Shown: positions 43,456-53,606, numbered from the stretch's first letter. The stretch: 58,144 nt of DNA from SAR324 cluster bacterium (GCA_029245725.1 JAQWOT010000343.1:1-58144), one strand, 5' to 3'. Program-made: numbers and translations. Notes: a model not told the origin generated them from the sequence alone.

Positions 43456-44751
43456 TTAAGCAGCGATGAACTCATTCCACTTGCGCACCATGTGACGGTT
43501 CTCATCCATCACTGAATTCCAACACTCAACGCGTCCCATTCGTTCCTCGAAGGAACCACCATCACGCTTAGCACCTTTTGGTTCCAGCTTATTGCCAAAT
43601 GGATCCATGATATCGTTTTGAGCAGCTTTCCCTTCAAACCAGAAGCCCCACTCATCTGCTGACATGTGTAGCTTGGAAGTCTCTGGAGCTGCCGAGTAAT
43701 AGCCCTGACGCATCAGCAGACCCCCAACCCAACCAGAAAGATACCAGTTGATATATTCGTAGGCCGCATCTAACTCTAGGCCAGAAAGGTTTCTGGATAA
43801 ACCAAGTCCCCCGCCCCAAGAGCGATAGCCCTCTTTCAATGGCTGGTAGATGCATGGCAGCCCCATTGAGCGGACTTTGGTGATCGCAGGTGACCACATT
43901 GACTGAATGACAACCTCACCCGATGCCATCAAGTTGACTGACTCGTCAAAGGTCTGCCAGAAAGCACGGAACTGTCCAGCCTTCTTGGCTTCAGTGAAGA
44001 TCGCCATGGTCTTGTCGATCTCTTCCTTGGTCATGTTTCCTTTATCACCGTACTGAACTTCGCCCATTGCTTCGCAGACCATCGCAGCATCCATGATGCC
44101 GATAGAGGCAATATTCAGGATAGACGCCTTTCCCTTAAATTCTGGATTCAATAGTTCTGTCCAGCTGTTGATTGGTCGACCAATCAGATCAGGTCGAATA
44201 CCCAAAGTGTCCGCATTGTAAATTGTCGGAACCATGGTGTACCAGTTGGTCATTGACTTCGAAAAGCTCTTCGAATTTGGGCCATCTGTGAAGCTAACAG
44301 TATGGGGTGCGGTACCTTGGGCAATCTTTGAAGAAGGGGTAAGACGTCCATCTTTAAAGATTCCAACAATCTTGTCGAAGTACTTAAGCTTGCTGATGTC
44401 CATAGGCTGCATGTTTCCACTAGGCCATACTTTCTTCAAAGTAAAGTACTCGATATCTGCGATGTCAAAGCTCTTTGGTTGGGTAACAACTCGCTGAGCC
44501 GTTGCATCTGTATTTAGAGCGGTCATTTCCAGTGTGATGCCCAAATCTTCCTTTGCCTTCTTGGCAATTTCATTGATGTTGGAAACTCCAGTTCCAAACT
44601 GCCGTAAAGTTACATTCTTGATGTTCTGGGCCCAGATCGTTGGGAAACCTGTGATGGCCTGAGATCCAACGGCAGCACCAAGTGCGACCGCGCTTCCACG
44701 TTTGAGAAGATCACGTCGTGAAAGAGAGGTTAGGGTGGTGGAATTTTTCAT
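43456..44751 (-). CDS. ABC transporter substrate-binding protein, PotD-like, Tat-exported
   Basis: A 431-residue extracellular solute-binding protein. The N-terminus has a twin-arginine signal SRRDLLKRGSAVALGAAVG, with cleavage near IWAQN. The mature protein resembles the PotD/spermidine-putrescine-binding group (LLNPEFKGKASILNIASIG and FRAFWQTFDESVNLMASGEV). It lies between its ATPase gene and its permeases inside the purine cluster. The ligand is likely a purine breakdown product, not proven. Confidence 0.9.
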   Translation of the reverse strand: MKNSTTLTSLSRRDLLKRGSAVALGAAVGSQAITGFPTIWAQNIKNVTLRQFGTGVSNINEIAKKAKEDLGITLEMTALNTDATAQRVVTQPKSFDIADIEYFTLKKVWPSGNMQPMDISKLKYFDKIVGIFKDGRLTPSSKIAQGTAPHTVSFTDGPNSKSFSKSMTNWYTMVPTIYNADTLGIRPDLIGRPINSWTELLNPEFKGKASILNIASIGIMDAAMVCEAMGEVQYGDKGNMTKEEIDKTMAIFTEAKKAGQFRAFWQTFDESVNLMASGEVVIQSMWSPAITKVRSMGLPCIYQPLKEGYRSWGGGLGLSRNLSGLELDAAYEYINWYLSGWVGGLLMRQGYYSAAPETSKLHMSADEWGFWFEGKAAQNDIMDPFGNKLEPKGAKRDGGSFEERMGRVECWNSVMDENRHMVRKWNEFIAA

Positions 44752-44778
44752 AGTGTCTCTCCGGAAGAAAGGGATAAT

Positions 44779-45891
44779 TTAATTTAGCAGACATAAATCC
44801 TGCGGTTTCCAGCTTGCGGCAAGCTGTTTACCATAGGAAACATCCAACTGCCCAAGCAGTTGTTCAGGTAGTGTGACTTCAAGTTCCTGCTCCCCGTCGA
44901 GTTGGAGTGTCACACTCAAACTGGTTCCCTTGTACTCAACTGCCGTAACAGTACCACGCACCTCGTTTGGAGGTGGGGTCTCCTCCGAGGGCTGATCCAG
45001 CCGGATACAGTCCTGACGAAGTGAAAATGTTACTGGACCTGACGGGGTGTCCAGTGCAGTCCAAGGAACCAGATAGCTAAAGCCCTCCTGGCTGCTCAAG
45101 AGAACTTCTGATTCTGAATATTTTTTTTCAAATTTTGCTTTGATTAGGTTATGTCCTCCCACAAATTTAGCAACAAATTCACTCTTTGGTTGATTGAAAA
45201 CTTCTCTGGGTGATCCTGCTTGCTCGATGTTCCCTTGGTTCATCACGACGACCTGATCAGCAAGAGCAAGTGCCTCAACCTGGCTATGAGTCACGTGAAT
45301 AAAGGATATCCCCAATTCCACCTGTAAGCGCTTTAGTTCTGCTCGCATCTTCACTCTTAAAAAAGGATCCAATGCGGAAAGGGGTTCATCTAACAAAAGC
45401 ACAGAAGGATGCGTCACTAAGGCCCTTGCCAAAGCAATACGCTGCTGTTGTCCTCCAGAGAGTTGAGCTGGGATTCTCTCTGCAAAAGAAGACATGTGGA
45501 CCAGTTCCAGATATTCATCAGCAACTCTTTGCCTCTCATTTTTTTCAACTCCTCGCATTTTCAAACTGAAGGCAACGTTATCCCGGCAATTCAGATGAGG
45601 AAAGAGCGCGTAATTCTGGAACATCATGGCTGTCTCTCTCTTTGCCGGAGGTACTTCGTTGATCTCCTTGTTTCCCAATAGGATTGAACCCTCACTGACA
45701 TCTTCATGACCAGCAATCATTCTCAGGGTAGATGTTTTTCCACAACCACTTGGTCCAACCAAACAGCAATAACTTCCGGCTGGAATCTTCAGGCTAATTC
45801 CGTTGACAGCTGTGGTTTGACCGTATTTTTTATAAAGTTGGTCCAGTTCCACATCTCGCGCTTCTCTGGTCAGTGATCTTTTCTCAGGCAA
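44779..45891 (-). CDS. ABC transporter ATP-binding protein, PotA-like
   Basis: A 370-residue ATPase. Walker A is GPSGCGKTST, the signature is LSGGQQQRIALARAL, Walker B is VLLLDEPLSALD, and the H-loop is in FIHVTHSQ. A C-terminal TOBE-like regulatory region follows (about 290-370, including VRGTVTAVEYKGTSLSVTL). It energises the PotBCD-like system. It follows xdhB by 29 bases. Confidence 0.93.
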   Translation of the reverse strand: MPEKRSLTREARDVELDQLYKKYGQTTAVNGISLKIPAGSYCCLVGPSGCGKTSTLRMIAGHEDVSEGSILLGNKEINEVPPAKRETAMMFQNYALFPHLNCRDNVAFSLKMRGVEKNERQRVADEYLELVHMSSFAERIPAQLSGGQQQRIALARALVTHPSVLLLDEPLSALDPFLRVKMRAELKRLQVELGISFIHVTHSQVEALALADQVVVMNQGNIEQAGSPREVFNQPKSEFVAKFVGGHNLIKAKFEKKYSESEVLLSSQEGFSYLVPWTALDTPSGPVTFSLRQDCIRLDQPSEETPPPNEVRGTVTAVEYKGTSLSVTLQLDGEQELEVTLPEQLLGQLDVSYGKQLAASWKPQDLCLLN

Positions 45892-45920
45892 ACGTTTCTC
45901 CCCAAATTATTAAGGTTTAG

Positions 45921-48314
45921 CTAGGCTACTTTTTCAGCCTTATTTGTGATGGACTGCCCTGGCTTAGAAATCAGAGGAATTTCTGAATTAGTTAGACCCC
46001 ACGCTGCCTCAGGATTTCCCAACCAAGTCATGCATCTCAGGACTTCTTCAGAGGTCGCTGGAATAGCCAAGGGAACTATTTTGCCAGGCGAAATATGTTC
46101 AAGTGCCTGTTTGACTGCTGTAAATGCGGCAAGTGCAAGCATCAAGGGGGGTTCCCCCACAGCTTTGCTTTTCCGAATACTTCCATTCGGTGCTGGATTC
46201 TCGTAGAGTTCGATCCTTAGATCTTTTGGGAGATCTCCAAAATTAGGAATTTTATATGAAGTTGGTGAACACGATAGTAATTTCCCATCTTCCTGGTAGC
46301 GGAGTTCTTCCATACTCACCCAACCTAAACCTTGCACAAAACCCCCTACTATCTGTCCTCTGTCGATACCTGGGTTGATTGAATGACCGATATCTAACAA
46401 CAAATCGGCTCTTTCTAACTTCCATTGGCCTGTGAAGCGATCAATCTCTACTTCAGCAACGCATGCCCCTGTAGTGTAGTAGTGGAATGGGCTACCTTTT
46501 CCTGTGAATTGATTGAATCCAACCCCCGGAGTCCTATAAAATCCTCTCTCACCGAGATTCACGCGGTTTCTGTAGGCTTGCAGTGCAAGTTCACCAAAAG
46601 TTACCTGTTTCTCAGGGCACCTTCGATCCCAAACTTTGCCTTCAGAGAATTCAATAGCCTCTGGAGATTTAGAAAGTCCAACTTGGGTATCTGCGAAAAG
46701 TTCAGCGGCAAACTGAGCAAGACGAGATCGTATGGCTTGGCAAGCATTGGCTGCTGCCATTCCATTGAGATCTGTACCAGCAGAGGCAGCTGTAGGAGAA
46801 GTATTATGATTCTTCTCCGTCGAGGTCGTCATGTACTTGACTTGCTCTGAGGGCACTCCCAATTCCTCTGCTACGATCTGACGGATTTTAACCGTTAGAC
46901 CCTGTCCCATCTCGGTTCCACCAGTTGAAACCTGTACACTGCCATCCTTTAGGATATTGATGAGTGCATTCGCCTGATTGAGAAAAGTAGCTGTGAAGGA
47001 TATCCCAAACTTCATGGGCGTTAGCGAAATTCCCCGAAGATGAGTCAGAGATTTCTCATTAAACTGCCTGATCTTTTCAAGTCTTGTCTTATAATCAGAG
47101 CTTTCATGGATTTGATTTAGAATTTGAGGCAGCCGGCTTTCTACCCTCTGACCGTAAGGGGTAAAATCTCTTGGAGAATTTCCATAGCAGTTCTGACTAC
47201 GAATTTCATAAGGATCGCGCCTTAATTTTGCTGCGATATCCTCCATCAAGTTTTCAACCACAGCCATTCCTTGGGGTCCTCCAAATCCTCTAAAAGCTGT
47301 ATTTGGTGGCAGGTGAGTTTTACAGACTTGACCCCTAAGAGTTATATTCTGTATGAAATAAGCGTTGTCAACATGTAGCAGAGCTCGCTCCATAATGGCT
47401 AATGAAAGATCCGTGTAAGCTCCGCCATTGGAATACAACTCCACTTTCAGGCCCAAAAGATTCCCTTCCTTACCAACTGCAGCCTGATATTCACTTCTGA
47501 AAGGATGTCGTTTCCCAGTAACGTGCATATCCGTGTCTTTGTCGTAAGCAATGCGTCCTGATCTTCCTGTTTTCTTGGTGACTAATGCAGCCATTAATGC
47601 CGGCAGGGCCGCTTGCGTCTCTTTTCCTCCGAAGGCTCCTCCCATTCTACGGCAGGTACAGATCACCTCATTGAAACCAATTCCCAGCATGTGAGCTACA
47701 ACCTCCTGAAGCTCTGTTGGATTTTGTGTCGATGCCTGAATCAAGATCTCATTGCCTTCACCAGGATGTGCTATGACCGCTTGGGACTCTAGATAGAATT
47801 GCTCTTGGCCGTTGCTGTAAAATACACCCTCAATTTGATGTTCGGCTTTACGCCACGCTCCTTCAAAGTCTCCACGCTTGATCTCTCGAAGATTACCCAA
47901 GAAAGAATTTTGTCTGAGCGACTGAGAAATTGTCAGCCATGGCGTTTTTTCCTCAACTTCGATCTGAACCTGTAGGCGTGCTTTCCTGAGCGCACTGGAA
48001 TTTTCAGCAGCTAAGACCACAATTGGCTGTCCAACATACTCACACACATCTTTTACCAAGAACGGTTCATCAGCAATCACAGGCCCAAACAAGTTCGCTC
48101 CAGGTATATCTTGCCAAGTGAAGGCCCCCACAAAGCCAGGAATCAGATAAAGGCTACTCAAATCTATTCGCTTCAACAACCCATGAGCAACTGGACTTCC
48201 AACAAAGCCCACTACTAACTCGCCAGCATTTGCTACGCTGTCATCTGTGTATAGTGCAGCCCCCGTGACATGCATTTCAGCAGAGTCGTGGGCAAGGCTT
48301 TTACCTGTTTCCAT
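45921..48314 (-). CDS. xdhB: Xanthine dehydrogenase, molybdopterin-binding subunit
   Basis: A 797-residue molybdenum hydroxylase large subunit. It has RRMGGAFGGKETQ (molybdopterin contact), NTAFRGFGGPQGM, STGGTEMGQGLTVKI and the catalytic glutamate in AVGEPPLMLALAAF near the C-terminus. It hydroxylates hypoxanthine and xanthine to urate. The small Fe-S/FAD subunit is encoded directly upstream. The insertion chaperone XdhC, usually the third gene, is not in the window. Confidence 0.95.
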   Translation of the reverse strand: METGKSLAHDSAEMHVTGAALYTDDSVANAGELVVGFVGSPVAHGLLKRIDLSSLYLIPGFVGAFTWQDIPGANLFGPVIADEPFLVKDVCEYVGQPIVVLAAENSSALRKARLQVQIEVEEKTPWLTISQSLRQNSFLGNLREIKRGDFEGAWRKAEHQIEGVFYSNGQEQFYLESQAVIAHPGEGNEILIQASTQNPTELQEVVAHMLGIGFNEVICTCRRMGGAFGGKETQAALPALMAALVTKKTGRSGRIAYDKDTDMHVTGKRHPFRSEYQAAVGKEGNLLGLKVELYSNGGAYTDLSLAIMERALLHVDNAYFIQNITLRGQVCKTHLPPNTAFRGFGGPQGMAVVENLMEDIAAKLRRDPYEIRSQNCYGNSPRDFTPYGQRVESRLPQILNQIHESSDYKTRLEKIRQFNEKSLTHLRGISLTPMKFGISFTATFLNQANALINILKDGSVQVSTGGTEMGQGLTVKIRQIVAEELGVPSEQVKYMTTSTEKNHNTSPTAASAGTDLNGMAAANACQAIRSRLAQFAAELFADTQVGLSKSPEAIEFSEGKVWDRRCPEKQVTFGELALQAYRNRVNLGERGFYRTPGVGFNQFTGKGSPFHYYTTGACVAEVEIDRFTGQWKLERADLLLDIGHSINPGIDRGQIVGGFVQGLGWVSMEELRYQEDGKLLSCSPTSYKIPNFGDLPKDLRIELYENPAPNGSIRKSKAVGEPPLMLALAAFTAVKQALEHISPGKIVPLAIPATSEEVLRCMTWLGNPEAAWGLTNSEIPLISKPGQSITNKAEKVA

Positions 48315-48343
48315 GCCTTTTCATATAGTCTTTAAATGTTTCA

Positions 48344-49801
48344 TTATGCCACCATCGAAATTTCTTCATGAAAGAATTTTTTGAGAACCGTCTCTGCCAA
48401 ACAATTTCGGTAGTGAATAGATGAACGTACATCTGAAATAGGACTGATTTCAGACACAGCTATTTTACCAGCTTGTTCAATCAAGTCTTGCGTGCATTGG
48501 TTACCTTGGAGGACTTTTTCGGTTTTGTGAAGACGAATAACGGTTGGCCCCACCCCCCCATACGCCAATCTAATTTGTTTGAATCGACCTTCAACTATTT
48601 GCCATTGAATGGCCGCTGTGAATGTGGAAATATCCAAATCTCTCCTCTTGGAAACCTTAAACAAGCGCTGTGACAAACTCTGATGAGATTTTTGAATCCT
48701 AATAGCCCCAATCAATTCACTTTGTCGAAGATCTAGTAACTTGTAGCCTTTATAAAACTTTTCGATTGGAATCCAACGCCATTTCTCCCCATCACAAGCC
48801 CCAATTTCTGCCTCACTAACGTATAGCCAAGGCAAACTGTCCGCTACCGGTGAGGCATTGGCCAGATTACCCGCAATGGTCCCACGATTTCGGATTTGAG
48901 GGGATGCAAACAGATCCAACATGTCTTTTACATTAGGCCAATTTACTAGAGCCCACTCTTCCAATTCCCTCCAACTGACATTTCCACCAAAAATCAGGTG
49001 GTTCCCTTCCTCTCTGATCCCACACAATTCAGAAATTTCGCTTGTCGCAATCAATTCTTTGGGATCGATTCTCTCTTTATTGATCTGGACACATAGGTCA
49101 GTTCCCCCAGCCAACCATCGAGCTTCTAGGTGCTTGCGTTTAATTTCTACGGCGTCCTTTAGCGTTCTGGGCCTCCAACACTTTCTTGGTATTTCCTGCT
49201 CTAGTGATGGATCAACTTCTTGCAATGCAAAAGGGATCTTTGTCTCTTCTTTGAGTTGTTTTACGATTGCACCAGGAGGATATTGTTCAGCAAGTTTCCA
49301 AGAATTAATTTTTTTTGAGGCTTCCGCAGAATCAATGATCGCTTCATAGCCCGTGCACCTACAGAGATTACCGATCAATGCTTCTTTCGCAGTTAATTTT
49401 TTCCTCGTGGATTCTGAATCTACCAGAGCATTTGCGGCAAGTGCCATCACGATTCCAGGAGTGCAATAGCCACATTGTGAACCAAACCCATCTCGCATTG
49501 CCTGCTGAACTGGATGCAGCCGATCTCCCCAGGCTAAACCTTCGATTGTGATAACGTGAAGTCCATCCAATTGGTGGACGTTCAAAATACAGCTATTAAC
49601 AGCTTCGTATTTAATTTTTTCTGAACTCGTATACCCCAACAAAACCGTACAAGCCCCACAGTCCCCTTCTGCACAAACGACCTTTGTTCCAGTTAATTGT
49701 CTTTCTTTTCGGAGCCATGTTGACAGAGTCTGCAAGACTGCCAAGCCTTTCACCCGAATTGGTTGACCGTTACAAAAGAAAAATACGTAATCGCGTTTCA
49801 T
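48344..49801 (-). CDS. xdhA: Xanthine dehydrogenase, iron-sulfur/FAD subunit
   Basis: A 485-residue protein combining two 2Fe-2S clusters and an FAD domain. The plant-type cluster uses C43, C48, C51 and C71; the second uses C110, C113, C147 and C149 (QCGYC and LCRC). The FAD domain from about 200 shows LAGGTDLCVQINKE and RNRGTIAGNLANASPVADSL. It passes electrons from the molybdenum site to NAD. The ATG at 49801 gives the family's usual N-terminus; a GTG at 49849 inside the puuD 3' end is an alternative but adds an unrelated leader. Confidence 0.95.
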   Translation of the reverse strand: MKRDYVFFFCNGQPIRVKGLAVLQTLSTWLRKERQLTGTKVVCAEGDCGACTVLLGYTSSEKIKYEAVNSCILNVHQLDGLHVITIEGLAWGDRLHPVQQAMRDGFGSQCGYCTPGIVMALAANALVDSESTRKKLTAKEALIGNLCRCTGYEAIIDSAEASKKINSWKLAEQYPPGAIVKQLKEETKIPFALQEVDPSLEQEIPRKCWRPRTLKDAVEIKRKHLEARWLAGGTDLCVQINKERIDPKELIATSEISELCGIREEGNHLIFGGNVSWRELEEWALVNWPNVKDMLDLFASPQIRNRGTIAGNLANASPVADSLPWLYVSEAEIGACDGEKWRWIPIEKFYKGYKLLDLRQSELIGAIRIQKSHQSLSQRLFKVSKRRDLDISTFTAAIQWQIVEGRFKQIRLAYGGVGPTVIRLHKTEKVLQGNQCTQDLIEQAGKIAVSEISPISDVRSSIHYRNCLAETVLKKFFHEEISMVA

Positions 49802-49823
49802 TTCAAATATTTGAATTTTAAAC

Positions 49824-51005
49824 TCATAAATGCTGTTGAAGCCATCCACCCAGTTGATTTCGTTCCTCCTGGGTCATTCCAGTCAGGTTTGCAAGTGGCA
49901 TTGTATGCGAGGTAACTGCCTGAGACTGTACCTGAGCAGCATATTTTCGAAGATGAGCGACAGTCTCCAAAATAACACCCTTTGGTGGAGCACTGAAACC
50001 TGGTTGGGTTGGCATGGCTGCGTGACAAGAAGTGCATCGACGCTGTAAAATGTTGACCGCTTGATTGTCACTAACCATTTGGGTGGTCACTGTTGTTTCT
50101 CTCATCCAAGGGCCAGAGAGAATCACAACGGCAACGGTTGCTAAAGCCGCGCTTGGCAAAAGCCAATTTGGATGTTTCCCCTGGTGGCGTAAATTGAAAT
50201 AGTGCTTGACGACAATTCCAATCACTGACAGCGAGCCTAAAATCAACCAGTGGTAGGAATGGCCAAAGGTCGTTGGGAAATGATTACTGATCATGATCAG
50301 CAAAACAGGAAGTGTCAGGTAGTTGTTGTGTCTGGAGCGCTGAAGACCCTGCTTTCCCATTTTACCATCAGGGGGCTCTCCAGCTAGCATTGCCCCTACC
50401 ATCTTCTTTTGTACAGGGATGATGACAAAGAAGACGTTTCCTACCATCATGGAACCAATCATTCCTCCTACGGTAATGTAGGTGGCCCTGCCACTCAAAA
50501 ATTGACCCAATCCCCAAGCAACAATTGGTAATGCAATGATAAACAAGTAAAGCATCCAATCGTTGTGCTGTCCAAAAGGAGACCGACAGAGCTGATCATA
50601 AATCAGACAGCCTAAGAGCATAGCACTCAGATTAATCGCAATCGCTTGCCAGCCAGACAAATCAGCGACCGAAGGATCTACCATATAGGATTCAGCCTGC
50701 CAGAAATAAACGATGATCAGCAGCGCCATCCCACTGACCCAGGTCATGTAAGCTTCCCACTTGAACCAATGAAGCTTCTCTGGAAGCTTTTCTGGTGCTA
50801 CCTGGTATTTCTGTGAATGGTAGAATCCACCTCCATGAACCGCCCACAAATCCCCTGCAATACCAGGTGGATTAGGCCCTTTTCGATTCAGTTGCCCCTC
50901 AACCCAATTGAAGTAGAATGAAGCCCCTATCCAAGCAATCCCCGTGATCATGTGGATCCAGCGAACCACAAGATTTAACCATTCATGAATATGTGCTTCA
51001 ATCAC
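49824..51005 (-). CDS. puuD: Membrane urate oxidase with C-terminal cytochrome c domain
   Basis: A 393-residue PuuD-type protein. The N-terminal region has about eight membrane segments (LVVRWIHMITGIAWIGASFYF is the family opening) and the C-terminus carries a c-type haem motif CTSCH at 324-328 with a likely Met ligand in SHTMPLANLTGMT. It oxidises urate to 5-hydroxyisourate and passes electrons to the respiratory chain instead of making hydrogen peroxide. The GTG start at 51005 overlaps the permease stop as GTGA and has GGAG upstream. A TTG at 51026 is less likely. Confidence 0.95.
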   Translation of the reverse strand: MIEAHIHEWLNLVVRWIHMITGIAWIGASFYFNWVEGQLNRKGPNPPGIAGDLWAVHGGGFYHSQKYQVAPEKLPEKLHWFKWEAYMTWVSGMALLIIVYFWQAESYMVDPSVADLSGWQAIAINLSAMLLGCLIYDQLCRSPFGQHNDWMLYLFIIALPIVAWGLGQFLSGRATYITVGGMIGSMMVGNVFFVIIPVQKKMVGAMLAGEPPDGKMGKQGLQRSRHNNYLTLPVLLIMISNHFPTTFGHSYHWLILGSLSVIGIVVKHYFNLRHQGKHPNWLLPSAALATVAVVILSGPWMRETTVTTQMVSDNQAVNILQRRCTSCHAAMPTQPGFSAPPKGVILETVAHLRKYAAQVQSQAVTSHTMPLANLTGMTQEERNQLGGWLQQHL

Positions 51006-51772
51006 TGGTGGCTCCGATAGGCCCAATGAGCGGTACGCTTCTCAATCGCTGCGAAAATGGCATACATTACTATACCCTCGAAAGCTAAGACCAGTAAGCC
51101 TGCAAAGACCAAGGGAACTTCAAAATTTGCTTGGGCTGAGAGCATTAGATGTCCAACACCATGATTCGAGGCAACAGTTTCAGACACGACTGCCCCAACA
51201 AACGCCAAAGTGATGGCAACCTTGAGAGATCCAAAAAAAAATGGCATCGCTCCTGGAATTCCTACTTTCAACATAATATCCAGCTTGCTGGCCCCCAATG
51301 ACCGTAAGACATCTTCTAACTCTGGCTCAGTCGTAGCTAGACCGGTGGCTACATTTACTACGATAGGGAAAAAAGAAATCAGAAAAGCCGTAAGCACAGC
51401 TGGCACGGTACCTATTCCAAACCACAATACGAGGATTGGAACAACAGCCACCTTCGGAACGCTGTTGAAGCCAACCATCACTGGATAAAGCCCCAGATAA
51501 ATCGTTTTAGACCAGCCAATCAACAATCCGAGCAATAACCCAAAAACAACGGCAATCCCAAACCCCAGAGAAGTAGAAAGCAAAGTATAAAGGGAGTCTT
51601 CGATGAGTGCCTCATGAAAAGTAAGCATCGCATCAAAGATAACAGTTGGAGCTGGTAGGAAATATTCAGGAATCCCCCCCAATTGACAGATAATTTCCCA
51701 TATAAGAAACATTGAGACTGTTACGAACCATGGTGCCAATCTTTCTAAGTTACGCTTTTGCATCAACTCCAT
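51002..51772 (-). CDS. ABC transporter permease, SsuC/ThiX-like
   Basis: A 256-residue permease with about six membrane segments and the family's EAA-like loop ELEDVLRSLGASKLDIMLKVGIP. It belongs to the SsuC/TauC/NrtB group. It follows the ATPase by 3 bases and is translationally coupled to puuD. The substrate is probably a purine or pyrimidine-like ring compound, as relatives near purine genes are, but this is not proved by sequence. Confidence 0.92.
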   Translation of the reverse strand: MELMQKRNLERLAPWFVTVSMFLIWEIICQLGGIPEYFLPAPTVIFDAMLTFHEALIEDSLYTLLSTSLGFGIAVVFGLLLGLLIGWSKTIYLGLYPVMVGFNSVPKVAVVPILVLWFGIGTVPAVLTAFLISFFPIVVNVATGLATTEPELEDVLRSLGASKLDIMLKVGIPGAMPFFFGSLKVAITLAFVGAVVSETVASNHGVGHLMLSAQANFEVPLVFAGLLVLAFEGIVMYAIFAAIEKRTAHWAYRSHQ

Positions 51773-51775
51773 AGA

Positions 51776-52558
51776 TTAGGCTGCTCTTGCGGTCCGAATT
51801 TGGTCACGCAGCTGGTGAACAATGTCAACAAATTCCTTTTCAAAACGAATGTCCAGATCTCGGGGTCTTTCAAAGGGGATCTCTAGCTCCATTATTATAC
51901 GGCCAGGTCGATTACTCATCACCATGACTCTATCAGCCAAAAAAGCCGATTCAATCAAGTCATGAGTAACTAGTAAGACAGTAAACTTTCTCTCCTGCCA
52001 GAGGTCACGCAGCACACACCAGAGCTCTTCACGAGTAAAGGCATCAAGAGCTCCGAAAGGCTCATCAAGCATTAAAACTTCTGGTTCGTGGATAAGTGCT
52101 CTACATAGTGAAGCTCTTTGGCGCATACCACCTGAAAGCTCCCACGGGTATTTTTCAGCGACATCTTCCAACCCAACGGAACTCAGTAACTCTATCGCTT
52201 TATTGGCGTGAGCTTCCCGTTTCTGACGGAAAGTTTCTCGATGGGGTCTTACAATCTCTAAGGGTAATAGTAGGTTGTTGAGGGTCGTTCGCCAGGGAAG
52301 CATCACTGAATTCTGAAATGCCATCCCGACATTTCCCAAGGGACGAGTAACTTCTTGATTCGCAACTACGACAGATCCCTGATCTGCCCGAAGCAAGCCA
52401 GACATCAGCTTCATAAATGTTGACTTGCCACAGCCACTAGGTCCGACAAGAGCGACAAATTCCCCCTTGGACATCTGAAGCGAAGCCCCCTCCAACACAG
52501 GTGGTTCGGCCAAGGTGTACGATACTGAAACCTCGTCAATATCGACAAAATGAGTCAC
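51776..52558 (-). CDS. ABC transporter ATP-binding protein, SsuB-like
   Basis: A 260-residue ATPase. Walker A is GPSGCGKST, the signature is LSGGMRQRASLCRAL, Walker B is VLMLDEPFGALDAF and the H-loop is LLVTHDLIES. The GTG start lies one base after the binding-protein stop, so the two are translated together. It drives the SsuC-like permease. Confidence 0.94.
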   Translation of the reverse strand: MTHFVDIDEVSVSYTLAEPPVLEGASLQMSKGEFVALVGPSGCGKSTFMKLMSGLLRADQGSVVVANQEVTRPLGNVGMAFQNSVMLPWRTTLNNLLLPLEIVRPHRETFRQKREAHANKAIELLSSVGLEDVAEKYPWELSGGMRQRASLCRALIHEPEVLMLDEPFGALDAFTREELWCVLRDLWQERKFTVLLVTHDLIESAFLADRVMVMSNRPGRIIMELEIPFERPRDLDIRFEKEFVDIVHQLRDQIRTARAA

Positions 52559-52559
52559 T

Positions 52560-53561
52560 TCAGTTGACCTTCCTTTGACTCATTGCGGGCAGAAACTCAC
52601 TTGTAAAGACCGAAGCTGCCGTTGGCTTATTTGAAAAGTCATAGGTTATACCAACTTGGTTAATGGATTCAGACAGTCGCTGACCTTCCACATCACCAAA
52701 GCCTCGTTCTTTCACTTCAGCTGTAATCACGTTATCACGAATAGCCATCTCTAAACGCTCCAGCTCAACGTTTCGTCGAGCGATTTTGTTCCGTTTCATC
52801 AGATAATCAATTGCTGAATTGGGATCCGCAATCGTATCCATCCAGCCACGAATAATTGCTCTGACAAATCCTTTTACCAGTTGTGGATTTTCAGCTGCAA
52901 AATTTGGATTCACAATCACTGTGTTACCATATAGCTTCAGCCCATAATCCGACATCAACATCACATTGATATCTTCTTCCTTCACTCCTTTTGATTTCAA
53001 ATTCAAAAAGGATGAGAATGAAAAACCTGTGATCGCATCCACCTCACCAGCAGCAAGCATCGGCTCCCGAACTGGGAATCCGACGTTCTCAATGGTCACC
53101 TCTGTCGACCTGATGTTGTTTGCCGCTACAAAGGCTTCCCATTGCGCATAAGCACCGTCAGAAGCGGGAGCGCCGAGGATTCTTCCTTCCAGATCTTTAG
53201 GCTTCATCACTCCACTTTTCTTAAGTGAAATAATTGCAAATGGTGGGTTGTTGTAGACCATCAAAATTCCTTTGAGACCAATGGTTGGATTTTTGTCTCG
53301 AAATTTGATGAGTGAATTAATGTCAGCAAAACCAAATTCGTAAGCTCCCCCAGTGACTCTAGGAATGGCTTCGAGGGAACCCCTGCCTGTGTCAATGGTA
53401 ACATCCATTCCCTCTGCTTCAAAATATCCTTTATCCAGGGCAACAAAGTACGGTGCAGCGGGACCTTCAAATTTCCAATCCAAAGAAAATTTGATAGGAG
53501 TCAACGCAAAAGCGGATGTCACATAGAGGATCGTTGCTAAGAGGATTGTTAGAAATCGCAT
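52560..53561 (-). CDS. ABC transporter substrate-binding protein, NMT1/SsuA-like
   Basis: A 333-residue periplasmic protein of the NMT1/THI5-like family. The signal peptide is MRFLTILLATILYVTSAFA. The mature start TPIKFSLDWKFEGPAAPYF and ALDKGYFEAEGMDVTIDTG are typical of the family, which binds pyrimidine precursors, sulfonates and similar rings. AAGGA precedes the ATG. It is the first gene of the 21-kb minus-strand purine block, so the promoter for at least the leading part lies upstream of 53561. Confidence 0.92.
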   Translation of the reverse strand: MRFLTILLATILYVTSAFALTPIKFSLDWKFEGPAAPYFVALDKGYFEAEGMDVTIDTGRGSLEAIPRVTGGAYEFGFADINSLIKFRDKNPTIGLKGILMVYNNPPFAIISLKKSGVMKPKDLEGRILGAPASDGAYAQWEAFVAANNIRSTEVTIENVGFPVREPMLAAGEVDAITGFSFSSFLNLKSKGVKEEDINVMLMSDYGLKLYGNTVIVNPNFAAENPQLVKGFVRAIIRGWMDTIADPNSAIDYLMKRNKIARRNVELERLEMAIRDNVITAEVKERGFGDVEGQRLSESINQVGITYDFSNKPTAASVFTSEFLPAMSQRKVN

Positions 53562-53606
53562 GGTGTATTCCTTAATTTATGGAATTAAATAGCTTTCATT
53601 CAGAGT

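Noticed and set aside
49802-49849. GTG start extending xdhA into the puuD 3' end
   Set aside because: The added 16 residues do not resemble the family and the ATG at 49801 gives the standard N-terminus.
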